DNA of 64,000 nt, taken from positions 10,717,501-10,781,500 of the forward strand of contig CM032230.1 in the NCBI GenBank assembly GCA_019009955.1, in the 5' to 3' direction. This stretch comes from Riptortus pedestris (lineage: Eukaryota > Arthropoda > Insecta > Hemiptera > Alydidae). A program made the position numbers and the translations under genes. This document shows positions 45,809-55,869 of this stretch, piece after piece; the stretch's first letter is position 1, and each line of letters begins with the position of its first letter. The notes beneath the pieces are model-generated. The model had not been told where the DNA came from and made no database searches. It saw only the letters and a program-made list of their open reading frames with translations.

Positions 45809-46782
45809 ATTATTCGTGTCGAAAGTACGCGTGCACTGTTGTCCTCTAAGATTGGTTAGCACTTCATTCGCCATTCGAAAGAAACGTAGTCAAGGAGGAG
45901 GGAAGGGTAGGAGAGTTTTTGCCATGAGCCCTTATATAAGACATGGCTGTGGGTCCCTGACCCTGGAAGACCAGTGTTACCACCACCACCTGCTCTGGGG
46001 TTGATGTACTGGCAGACCTGTTTACATCCGCTCTCTGCTAAGCCCGTTTATTGCCCTACAAATGGAGCCTGTTTCTCTCTCATAAACAGCCCATTCCCAA
46101 ACACCGACTTTTTATTTATTAACTCTCCTTTCCTTCCAAAAAAAGAATTCATTCACATAGAATTTGATTATGTAGTACAAAATAGTCTTCTTCCGTGTAG
46201 ATAAAAGTCATTTTATTTTATTTTTTAATCTCTGTCCCTGAATCCTTATAACTCGGTGGTTAGCAATGTCGCCTACAAGGTTTGAAATGACAGTTCCCCA
46301 CTTGCTGAATTGACAGTTCTATTTTAAGGAGGCGTGTTAATGTTATAGAACTCAATGGGCATTTGATGAGAATACGAGATTGGTCTCGTGGTTTGACGTT
46401 AAACGTTCGTGGATGCCTGTGTTTTTCACTCTGTTGCCTAAAACGGGCAAATAATTCATTATAAGCTTGGGAAGATTTAAATTTCCTCATTCCTAATGTT
46501 CTGTGGCATGTATTTGATTATTACAAAAATTCTGTATAGACATGAAAAATTCCGTATCCTATTTCTTGATGTGTAATAATGTACTATTCCTAACAAATAA
46601 AACTAACCTCTGCCTGAGGAATGTTGGTCATTATGATAATTGGAGCTTTTCCATAATAAGAAGGGAATCATCATTATTTCATGATCGACTTTTCAGAACT
46701 CGTTTGGCCTTGGTAGCATTCTTCTGAAGATTTTAAATAAATCGTTCCTGAATCCTTGAGTAAATAGAACATATAAAGATTT
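45809..46782. other. Unique-looking intronic DNA
   Basis: Short open frames on both strands (45816-46004, 45974-46204, 46260-46490 minus, 46542-46727) have no recognised domain. GC is slightly raised at 45900-46060. It has no shared repeat. Confidence 0.3.
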
Positions 46783-47177
46783 TCAAAAAGTCCGTCACGC
46801 AGGGGGTGCGTGAACTAAGCAGATTAGGCCGAACTAGCTTTTGGCGGGAAAGTCAATTCGTCCGTTAGGCGCTCAGATATAATAAAAATGCAAATATCTC
46901 GGTAAATATCCAAGATAGAGAATATATGTATATAATAATATTTATAATAAATTTAATTGGCAATAAGATTGATTCTGTACAATTTTTCGATCCGACGTAT
47001 AGCAACGAAGATTTTCGAATTTTCGAAAGTCCTCCCTTTAAACCTCCCCTCCCACTGGTCTGATTTCAGCCGTTAACGAACTTGATCTTTCTTTTTACAT
47101 AAAACGACTAAATATCGAGTTTGGTAACGATCAAACAAAAATTGCGACCGCTAGAGCGTTAACAGACAAATATATAT
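46783..47177 (-). mobile_element. HINE-W, cut off at its microsatellite
   Basis: 3' end GTCCGTCACGCAGGGGGTGCG, the GGCCGAACTAGCTTTTGGCG subfamily block, module A and GCGACCGCTAGAGCG. The copy stops in a short TA tract exactly where the DDE element at 47178 begins. Its 5' block is not found on the far side. Confidence 0.82.
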
Positions 47178-48276
47178 GAAGGGTCAGGGGGAAAAAAGAT
47201 GAAAGTGACCAAAAAGTGATTTCGAGAAAAATGAAAAACAAAGTTTGATTTCTATTAACTCCTTTTGTAATATAATCATACTTTTTTTTTTTAGTGTATC
47301 AATTCCTAATAGATATTAGTAATCAATATATGCAGTTCCATGTAGCTCCTAGGTGAAATGATGAAGGTGAAAAAAAACTTAATGAACAACTTATATTTTA
47401 CTGACAATGAACAAAACATTTTATGAAAATTTATTCATCTGGGTAATCCAGGTTTGATGACGATGATCTTCGCTGTCATCGTGAAAAGCTGCTGGATTTA
47501 TGCTGGGCAAATTCTCAAAGAACGCCTTCGCAGCGGGGTTAACCAAACATTTTTTTAATTGTTGCAAGTCGTTGAACTTTGGTTGAGAAATTGGCAATGG
47601 TCCATCATACAGGTTAGTTAAAGGTCTACGTGGAGCAGGACGTTTTCTTGCGTTTTTCCCCTTTTTGGTGGTTTCCAAAGGATTTTAGCGTCAATGTAAC
47701 AACCAGAAAAAGTGTTTCGGTGAAATATTTTTGAAGGATGTTCATTCATGACCTTTAAACAACGCACGGGCCTAATGGGAAAGGGACAATTTTTCAAGTA
47801 CATAGGATTCAAGAATTCTGTCCATGTCTTGAAAAGTTCTTGCTGGCAGTTGATCAGAGCAAAGGGCGAAGGCCTCTCTCTGCTATTCCTTCCATTCATC
47901 GGGCAAATCAACGTAAGTCTGCTGGTTGATGTAACTCATGTTTTTATCACATTCGAGGTATGAATGCCCTCGAATGGGAAAATATACTTCAACACAGTCG
48001 AAACGATGCTTCTCAGTCACTAAATGATGAAGGTTACGAATTAGGGTATAATTTTTATTCTGCCCAGCACAGGAATCGCAAAATATCGCTTGTGACATTC
48101 ATCTATTTTCCCCCTTACCCCGAATCTTTTCATGCACATTTCGGTCGATTCTCATCTTTTCCGCCCTTGTTGTTCTACTAGATGATATTACTCCTTCATA
48201 GCCCCTTGATAGCGTTAATATCTCAAAATCGACGACGAAAAAAGTGACTTTCATCTTTTTTTCCCCCTGGCCCTTC
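47178..48276 (-). mobile_element. DDE-type transposon, short copy with clear inverted ends
   Basis: The left end GAAGGGTCAGGGGGAAAAAA and the right end (reverse complement GAAGGGCCAGGGGGAAAAAA) match over about 32 bp, to GATGAAAGTGAC / GATGAAAGTCAC, with one gap and two mismatches. AT flanks both sides as a possible 2-bp target duplication. The length is 1099 bp. The interior holds only the C-terminal part of a transposase on the minus strand (see 47421-48098), so it is an internally deleted copy. Both ends lie among HINE-W remnants. Confidence 0.8.
47421..48098 (-). pseudogene. DDE-type transposase, C-terminal remnant with frameshifts
   Basis: The minus strand reads IFCDSCAGQNKNYTLIRNL, then FPIRGHSYLECDKNMSYIN and QQTYVDLPDEWKE, then continues in other frames to RRPLTNLYDGPLPIS, KCLVNPAAKAFFENL and a stop at 47421. 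SDxCxGQN...RGHSxxxxD is the second-Asp and final acidic region of the same superfamily as the 50-51 kb transposase (SDMCTGQNRN...SGHSFLPNDRDF), but the two are only distantly alike. The N-terminal half and the first catalytic Asp are absent, and at least one frameshift lies near 47885. It could not make a working enzyme. Confidence 0.75.
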
Positions 48277-48289
48277 ATTTGGTAATCAG

Positions 48290-49180
48290 GAATTTGGTGA
48301 GTGAAAATCAGATGACTAGAATAGAAGTGGAGGTTTACTAAAGACTGACAAAAAAAAATATATACCAACAACTAGTTAAGATCGAAGAGATGAATAAAAC
48401 AATAGTTTTGGAAAATTAAAATTCCAACACCGATGGTTATATAATCTTTCGTGATCCTGCTCGTAGTAACCGTGATATTTGAAATTTTCAATTATTTTCT
48501 CCTCTCATCCTCCCCACCACTTCCTCCCTTTCGATGAAGTTCGTGAACGACTGTTATCGGATGAGAGGGGATGAGAACTTTTGATTGAAGAATTTCGAAA
48601 AATAAAAATATGTCCATTATCACAGGTTGGACCAAAATAACGTATATAACCAATCTTGTAAATTTGTGGTTTTATCAGTACACTTCCCACGTTTTTACTA
48701 TTTTGAAAATTAATTGAGATTTTGGCAATTTCAGCATTTAGTAATCACTCAATTTTAGCCAACGCACTCTGACAACACACTTATACATCATGAAATATGT
48801 TATTTACTTTAGAAGAACTTTACTAGATGCGATACATGGAACTTGGTGTATGATCAATAAAGATTATATTTCTTAACTCGATAATATTTGTTTGATCTAT
48901 ACCATACTCGATATTTATACGTTCCATTCAACGATAAAGATCACCTTAGCTAATGACTGAAATCTGAACAGGAATAAGAGGGTGGGGGGAGTTAAATGCA
49001 TAGGGGAATTCGAAAATACAAAATATGTCCGTAATTATGTGTCCAATCGAAAAATGTTATAGACCCAATCTTGTTTAACTATTTATGATCGACAGTCGAT
49101 GTTCAATAATTTTTTTCTTAACTTAATGTATAGACAGGCTTTAAGCTTCCACTTGTACACATGGGATTATAGCCGCTCTA
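48290..49180. mobile_element. HINE-W fragments, minus then plus
   Basis: A minus module piece (ATAGAAGTGGAGGTTTACTAAAG, then GTAGTAACCGTGATATTTG) at 48290-48500 is followed by a plus two-module body (48530-49180) with TGTTTGATCTATACCATACTCG at the A/B junction. It ends in a diverged module B. No element ends are preserved. Confidence 0.65.
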
Positions 49181-49571
49181 GCAGGTAAACTAAAAAGTCC
49201 GCCACGCAGAGGCTGCGTAAGCTAAGCAGATTTTTCACGTGATGTTTTACAATAGAGAAATTTCACGAGAGCCGAGTCAGTCAAGAAAACGGCCGAACTA
49301 GTTTTGGGTGGGAAAGTAACTCGTCCGTTAGGCTCCCAGATTCAATAAAAATGCAAATATCTCGGTTAATAATCAGGATAGAGAATAAATGTATATAACA
49401 ATATTTATAGTAAATTTAATTCGCAATAAGATTGCTTCAATGAATTTAAAAATATACGTATAAGATACTAAGGAGTCACTGCTTAAGCGTATCTAAGGAT
49501 GTTAAATTTAAAGTTCCTGTTAAAATAGTGGCAATTATTAAGTAAATAACGTGCGTTTTCTTATCAAGAAT

Positions 49572-49602
49572 GGAGTTGGGACACTTTCAAAATTAACAGC
49601 CA
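49572..49602. repeat. Subterminal repeat GGAGTTRGGNCACTTTC of the DDE transposon
   Basis: GGAGTTGGGACACTTTC here is followed by AAAATTAACAGCC. At 53973-54002 GGAGTTAGGTCACTTTC is followed by AAAATAAACGGC, a direct match over about 30 bp. A third copy, GGAGTTGGGCCACTTTC, is at 53798-53814. A partly inverted version is at 49621-49636. They may be transposase binding sites. Confidence 0.6.
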
Positions 49603-51845
49603 GATTCATTATAAAAATTTGAAGGTGCCCAAGTCCACTCAACATAATTTAAGATGTTTCAAATTGAAAAAAAAGAATACGGAATTTGTTTTGCATATGT
49701 TGAAAACACTTCGGAAACATAAGTTATGCGATTCAAAACATTTTTTATTTACAGAACCTAGAAAATTAGAAACATATATGTATTACAAAACAATTTACTA
49801 TTCATCTACATTTTGTGCGTGTGAAAGGGATTTGAAAAAATCATGATGTTCTGGTGGTATGTATCGTAATAGGTCAATAATGTCCTTAAATTTTGCTGTT
49901 GTAACTTGCCTAATATTTTTATACAATGGTGCCAATACAATATTTTCGAACCTTTTTGGTCTACCCCGACGTGGTAGTAAATTCAGAACTTTAAAATTTT
50001 CATTTTCATTCATGGATGTCTTATAAAAAATTGTATATGGTTCATTTCTGACAAAACGCATCCAACATATTCTTAACCAGTTTACTGATTCTCCATCAGA
50101 ATTTTTTACTCTTTTAAAAATTGCGTCTTCTAATAATTTTTTCGATACAAAATCTTCCCGTCTCATTTCATTTAGAATAAAATTATTACCCTTCCGACAC
50201 TTTTTAATAATCTTGGGGAACGTACAGTAATTTTTTTTTTTTTAATGCCATTTCTACCACGGCAAAATCTCTATCATTTGGTAAAAACGAATGTCCTGAT
50301 ATTAAAAATTTATGATCTATAATTTCTACATTATTATCCAAAGCTTGGACAATTTTCAACCACATTAAAGCTACTTTAATGTTTCTATTTTGCCCGGTGC
50401 ACATGTCACTGTAAGCTATGATGTGTTTTTCACTTCTTAATTTTTTAATATGTTTTAAGATGCATGAAACAACTTCTTGAGCACCTCTGGATGCAATAGT
50501 TCCATCCCAAACGTACATGTCAACATTATTGTTATGAAAATTGTGTATACCAAAATTTAGAATATACATATTGCGTTTGTAATAAGCTACTGAGGTAGTC
50601 AGCTTGGGATACGGTAATGCTTTTTGTAAGTCGAACGAGAAAGCAAAATAATAATCCGAATTACGTGATACTTGCTCCTGAGCTTGTTTTAGTGAATTTC
50701 TAGCTGATTCTGCTAGTCTTAAATGGACATCGTGTTCTTCGGTGAGTTTATTCTTTTCTTCTTCATTATTCGATGCTTTAATTTTAATGTTTAATAAGTC
50801 GCATTTTTGGCATGTATCTTTGCGCGGTTGGTGGAAATGTAAATCAAAATCTTTTTTAAATATTTTCCTATAAGTCCACTCATTAACGGCTTTTATTCCA
50901 TTTTCCTCGCAGTAAAGCTCGTATAAATTAAACATTTTCCTGATAGTTAGATCTGGATGTAGATATCTTCTATTAGGATTATGAGATCTGGTATAATGGG
51001 ATTCAAAATTAGGGAAACTTTTAATATGGTTTTGAACTTGCTTTTTCGCTTCTTCAGGTACTTGTCTTGATGATGCAGCCATCCTCTCACGCATATCATT
51101 GCCCACATTTGCAGAGTTCAGTACTCGTTTCAAGCGTCCTTCGCTTACTTTAAAAGTATCCAAAAAGAATTTTTTACATACGGGAATTTTTCCGTTTTTA
51201 GAACTTAACAAATATCTAAAACTAAAATTTCTTGGTGATCCTTTTCCGTTTGTTGGACGTCTTCGTTCCACAATTTTGCGCTCGACAGCTTCGTGAAGTA
51301 ATACATTTTGTTTGTTAAAATCTGCCAAACCCCAAAACTTCTCAAAAATATTCTTTCTTTCTTCTTCATTGTAATTTTTTGTTCAGGCATTCCGACAACC
51401 ACAATCTTTGTTTTCGAACATTTTTTCATGAACAATATTTCCGGTTTGACTGTAATATCTTTTTCCTGAATTCCGTTTAATCTTTCGCACTTTTTGGATA
51501 TATGGTGCATCAATCTTTTCTCCATTGTTATTCGGATCTTCATCCTCTGACGACGAATATTGTTCTATAACTCTTTTTCTTATTCGATTTTTTTTTTTAA
51601 ATTATTAATTACTATTTCTTCTTCACTATCTGAACTAAGTGGTCTTATTCTGTTCTTCCTCATGGGTGAAATAATTTCTATAATTTAATATTGAATTTAA
51701 AGTTTTATATTAACCCATTAAGGCCCATAACTATTTTCTGCCAACTTTTTAATTTTATTTTCTATATTTCGTTTATTTATGGTCTTCAATACATGAAAAA
51801 AATATTAAAAAAATTATTGGACTTAATTAATACCCATAACTTGGT

Positions 51846-51861
51846 GTTACCATATGGTAAC
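51846..51861. repeat. piggyBac subterminal palindrome GTTACC-N4-GGTAAC (one of three)
   Basis: GTTACCATATGGTAAC here, GTTACCGTATGGTAAC at 53276-53291 and GTTACCGATTGGTAAC at 53627-53642 share six-base inverted halves around four variable bases. The first and third are followed by AGTGGG. The third lies 3 bp inside the right terminal repeat. Such repeated sites at the ends are likely binding sites for the transposase. Confidence 0.75.
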
Positions 51862-52004
51862 AGTGGGTTATTCTGCCACCTGGGTTTGAAAATATGCCTA
51901 AAATGAAAGTAAGAATGGATTTATTGAAACAATATGTCAATGGTATTTTGAAATTAACTTAACATGTATTAAATGATATTTACATATATTTAAAATTGAA
52001 GTTA

Positions 52005-53470
52005 TCAATATTTGTGAAATACAGAAAAACAGTCTATGCATAAGCCCACTTTGCACTTTTCGCACATGGTACGAACATGGGATTTACATTTTTCTCCCGC
52101 ACATCTTCGTCGTTTCTTCTCAGGAGTGTGGACAATAAAATGATCTTGGTTGTCAAAACGAGTTCCAGCAGGGACCCTAGCTGATGAAGGCTGTCTTCCG
52201 GAAGGTCCAGGATGCAGTCGCGGAGTAGCGAATTTTGTTAGGTAATAACTCGCGATTTCCCTCCTGAAGTCCAACTGTGGTATATTTTTATTTCTTTTGA
52301 ACAATATCCAGGCATTCTGGATACATGCATCAATTAGCCAAGTGAACACAGGCCACCACCATTTTTTGCTTCTAATACTTATTCTGTAATTTGATATATT
52401 ATTGTCCATCAGGTCGGTTCCTCCCATTCCTTTATTATATTTTGCAATTACTTGCGGGCGTGGTACCATAACATTTTTCTTTGCCTCTGGGGAGTACCTC
52501 TTTATAGTTGTCATTGTTGCTTTGTCTTGATAATCAACGCAAGTATTATCTGCACAATGTATATATTGAATTATTGAAAACATTCTGTTACGTCTCATAG
52601 CATTGGAAACCATTGTATTATTCATATCAGCACTAATATCCCAGTAATGCCTTTTGGAAGGTAAACTATTGTAGCCACTTAAGTTTTAAAGTAAAAACCC
52701 CAAGAAGCATTTGATCTCATAATTTGAAATCAGTGAAATGTCAGAATTTTTAAATCGGGAATATTTATTTGTTTCTTGAATTAAATGTTCAAAAACTTCA
52801 TCAGAGAAAAAATGCTTAAATATTTCCACACAAGACTTATTTTCAAAGGTATTGACATTTTCTGGAATTTTTTCCTTATGTGTCAATTGCAAATCCCCTT
52901 TGATAAATTTTGGAGTTGGCTTCCCTTTTTTTATACGATTTAAAATCCATTGGCCACAGTCTCCAGAAGGCAGGTCGGAGGAAATTATTGAGGGACTTAC
53001 CTCACTTTCTTCACTATTTCCTACCCCGCCAATTCTGTCATTTGATGGAAACACAATCTCTGCTGGAGCCAGAAGCTGCTTTCCTCCCAGGTGCCTTATG
53101 TCTGGAATGTCTTCTTCACCCCCTGACTCTTCATCAGTGACTACTGCAGGCTCTGGTGGTTCTACAAAAACTGCATCTGGGTGTTGTTCAGCAGGAATCT
53201 GCTCCAGAAGAATATCTATAGCTTCCTGGAGTGTCAAATCAGGGCTGAAAAATACAGGGGGTATAATAGCCTAGTGTTACCGTATGGTAACGCATACATA
53301 AATGCATTCCTATATGCATTTATTTCTAAAGGAAACTTTTGGAAAAATATTGTTTCAAAGAAGAAACTGTTTAGGAGTAAATATATCTCATTTTCATAAT
53401 TTAAAAATAATAGCATTGGTACTTACCTTATAATTTGTTTCAAAAGATCGAGGTCAATATTTTCAGTCAT
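52005..53470 (-). pseudogene. piggyBac transposase, internally deleted
   Basis: Exon 1 (53470-53427) reads MTENIDLDLLKQII, ending in AG before GTAAGT. Exon 2 (53244-52005) continues SPDLTLQEAIDILLEQ. The acidic N terminus (VTDEESGGEED) is followed by SGYNSLPSKRHYWDIS and MRRNRMFSIIQYIHC, which are piggyBac-family hallmarks. After VDYQDK the frame jumps to MVPRPQVIAKYNKGMGGTDL, so about 190 residues with the first two catalytic Asp are missing, while the last Asp (GGTDLMD) remains. The C terminus has a Cys-rich zinc finger (CAGEKCKSHVRTMCEKCKVG, then CIDC). One in-frame TAA at 52686-52688 also breaks it. The enzyme cannot be active, but the ends could still be moved in trans. Confidence 0.88.
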
Positions 53471-54000
53471 CTTGCTTCTATCACTGTTGCACTCCAAATG
53501 AAAGAAAAAGAATGAACACCTGCCAGAAGTAAGGGGTGACTCCTCTAGACATGTTCTGACATGTTTTACAGACATCAGCTAGGGCAAGGGAAGGAGGGAG
53601 AGACTCCTGTCAGGACAGGTCAGAGCGTTACCGATTGGTAACAGTGGGCTTTAATGGGTTAATTAAACGTACAGGTTAATGAACTAACGCAATTGTCCCA
53701 AAAATTAGGTTAACTTGTAAATACTAATTAATTGAAATTACCTTCATCACTGCTTTCCGACATTATCAATAGTAAATATCTTGATGTAACTATAAATGGA
53801 GTTGGGCCACTTTCCAACTACACGGCGCAGTTATTCAATTAATTAGGAAAACTGATGTGTAAAAAATGGATCGTATTTTCTCTGAATATAAGCAATCTGC
53901 AGTGCTTCACTGGTAAATAACATGAAGTTGTACCTACATGTAACCATGGTAACCGGCAAAAAATTGAAAAACGGAGTTAGGTCACTTTCAAAATAAACGG

Positions 54001-54077
<77 letters not shown>

Positions 54078-54219
54078 TTTTGAACGGACATCATTTTCGT
54101 CCTCTACTAGGTATAATCGATGGACATTAGAAGAAAAATTTCAAAAATTCCGTCATGAGTAACCTCAATAGCTGATTTCCCTTAAGGGAAATCTGCTAAA
54201 ACAAAATAAGAACTCTGCT

Positions 54220-54775
54220 CGTAAATGTAATGCATTTTTTCCTAGCTCAAATATTAAGCGAGTTATTTATTCATAGTTTCTAGTTTTCAGATTTAAGTGA
54301 GCCCCCACTTCCTCTCAATAGAGAATATATGGTGAGATACATGAAAATACATTGTGTGCTGACGTCATCAATTAAGATTTGCCTCCTTAACTCGTAATGT
54401 TAGTTTTATCTATATCCCACTCGATATTTAACCGTTTCAGTCGATACTAAAGATCATAACTGTTATTGGTGGAAATCAGTCCTGGAATAGTGGGTGGGGT
54501 CAAAAGAGCGGGAGGAGGAATTCGAAAATTCTGAATAGCTCCACTATTTTGAGTCATATCGTAAAATGTTATAGAACCAATCTTGTTAAACTATTGAGTT
54601 CTACAATTGATTCCCTACGAAGATTTTCATTACTCAAGTATTAAGTGAGTTATTCATACTTGCATTCTGCTCTCAGTAACTACTTTCCCTTATACTCATC
54701 CCAGTTTTATGTAAAAATAGAAAATATATTGTGAGCAATCTGCTTAGTTTACACAGCCCCTGCGTGCTGGACGTT
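54220..54775 (+). mobile_element. HINE-W 3' portion with a repeated module tail
   Basis: A module B tail (TTAAGCGAGTTATTTATTC) joins a GACGTCATCAATTAAGATTTG junction and a further module B, ending with TTTACACAGCCCCTGCGTGC at 54750. There is no 5' end. It abuts the 5' end of the split copy at 54201. Confidence 0.75.
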
Positions 54776-54779
54776 TTGC

Positions 54780-55869
54780 ATCTGAAATGCATCTATAGAT
54801 TGCCCAATAAAACCCCCTAATCAGAATGACCAGTAGTCCATTGACGGGGTCTGCCGTGTCCGAGCTGTGCAGAATTAATTCTCTACAGTAAATCACGGAT
54901 CGGCCTTTCACCGCTCCTCCATTCATTTGGGTTACGCTCGCCGATTTGGCTTTGCCACAAATCTCACAGCTGAATCCCGTTGCTTCCCGCGTGTTTTTGC
55001 CAAAGAAGTTACATTTTATTGTGGGAGATGCATAACGCTCCCCTTCCGCCTTCGTAACTGTATCTTTATTTCGTCACTGCAGGCCGTTTGCTAAATAATC
55101 GATTTTAGATGCAAAATGAAGGTCATTTGGATGGCCCATTATGAAATGCTCCGACTCACTACTGGGCGCTTCGGCCCCTGAAGACACCGGACCCCAGCTC
55201 TCCACCTCCCTTCACTGGTGTTCCCTAGGCCGCCCACCAGGACTCTCTGGGTGTTCATGTCTTATTTCCAGGGAAACCTTTTTCGTGCCCCGATCTTGGT
55301 ACATCTTTCACAGCCCGAAGACTACCTCTCCTTTAGTTACAGAAGATATCAGACTTTGCCAATTTAGGATTCCGAGCAGCCGTCAAGCAGCATTGTTTGG
55401 TTATTTCAAGACTCATGAATTATACATAAACGCTTTGGCAACCTCTCGGGCTTCATTCTCGTTTACATCTTCCAACGCCTGAAGACAACCATTCCTTCAG
55501 TTCAGACTTTACCAGTTTTGGATTCCTAGCAACCGTCAACCAGCACCGACTGAGGATTCCTTGTAATGTGAACTGTGCACTAACGTTTTGTGCAACCTGT
55601 CCTCACCACCGAAAACTACCTTCCCTTTAGTTACAGAGGATAGCAGGCTAAACACTTGGCCAGCTACCAGTAACTCGGTCTTACTCCTCCCTGGGTTAAA
55701 ATTCTTTCTTTGTGATGTATTTCCCAGACCGAGGCATTCCCTGTTTGGCAAGAATTCACATTTCACTTTCGTTCATCAATTTGGTCTATATGTTTTATGA
55801 ATCATCAGTTTATGAAGTATTGAATTATATGATACAGAAATTGGCCATAACTCAATTGGTTCAATTAAG
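54780..55869. other. Higher-GC intronic DNA with diverged repeat cluster
   Basis: From about 55140 to 55690 a C(C/G)(T/C)GAAGAC-type start recurs about every 130-165 bp (near 55178, 55315, 55480 and 55609). It is followed by versions of TTTAGTTACAGA, then AGACTTT(G/A)CCA, then TTTTGGATTCC and GCAACCGTCAAC/AGCAGCCGTCAAG. The units are too diverged for a recent satellite. No coding frame is convincing. Confidence 0.45.

Larger units (their letters stand above)
51714..53658 (-). mobile_element. piggyBac element with TTAA target duplications
   Basis: The left end CCCATTAAGGCCC and the right end GGGCTTTAATGGG are 13-bp inverted repeats with one mismatch, each flanked by TTAA (51710-51713 and 53659-53662). 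TTAA is the exact target of piggyBac elements. Length is 1945 bp. It contains one minus-strand transposase gene and three GTTACC-N4-GGTAAC palindromes. Removing it and one TTAA leaves a 115-bp intron in the DDE transposase gene, an ordinary size. Confidence 0.92.
49798..53763 (-). pseudogene. Two-exon DDE-type transposase gene, broken
   Basis: Exon 1 (53763-53742) reads MSESSDE up to GTAATT. Exon 2 starts at 51677 after ATTATAG and continues EEIISPMRKNRIRPLSSDSE, an acidic N terminus. The core is open at 51328-50204 (about 374 codons). Landmarks in order: KIPVCKKFFLDTF; SFPNFESHYTRSHNPNR; QPRKDTCQKCDLL (a CxxC knuckle) and a charged coiled-coil stretch; FAFSFDLQKALPYP (first Asp); IIAYSDMCTGQNRN (second Asp); SGHSFLPNDRDFAVVE (final acidic site). 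After 50204 another frame gives LLPRRGRPKR and YIPPEHHDFF to the stop at 49798. I recall this as a widespread arthropod transposase-like family (Pfam DUF7869-like). Damage: a frameshift in an A-run near 51590, an in-frame TGA at 51385-51383 and a frameshift near 50210. The intron (51678-53741) contains the piggyBac. Confidence 0.78.
49446..54002 (-). mobile_element. DDE-type transposon with its own transposase gene
   Basis: The stretch between the HINE-W halves carries one two-exon transposase gene on the minus strand and a piggyBac inside that gene's intron. The true ends are not certain. GGAGTTGGGACACTTTC at 49572 and GGAGTTAGGTCACTTTC at 53973 (with another copy at 53798) are outermost repeats, but they are direct, not inverted. 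A near-inverted GAAGGTGCCCAAGTCC at 49621 pairs with the 53798 copy. Outer limits are therefore set by the loss of HINE-W similarity. Confidence 0.65.
49189..54201 (-). mobile_element. HINE-W split by 4.6 kb of other transposons
   Basis: The 3' half (GTCCGCCACGCAGAGGCTGCG, GGCCGAACTAG block, start of module A to GCAATAAGATTG) is at 49189-49445. The microsatellite (54003-54074, about 70 bp of TA) and the 5' block with a perfect GATTTCCCTTAAGGGAAATC palindrome are at 54003-54201, in the same orientation. The part from mid module A to the ACCGCT hairpin is missing. Either a transposon inserted and caused a deletion, or the element has taken up foreign sequence between its own ends. Confidence 0.7.

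Noticed and set aside
46260..46490. Minus-strand frame with basic residues (MRKFKSSQAYNELFARF)
   Set aside because: Looks slightly protein-like but shows no family motif, lies in catalase intron 2 and has no neighbouring coding remains.
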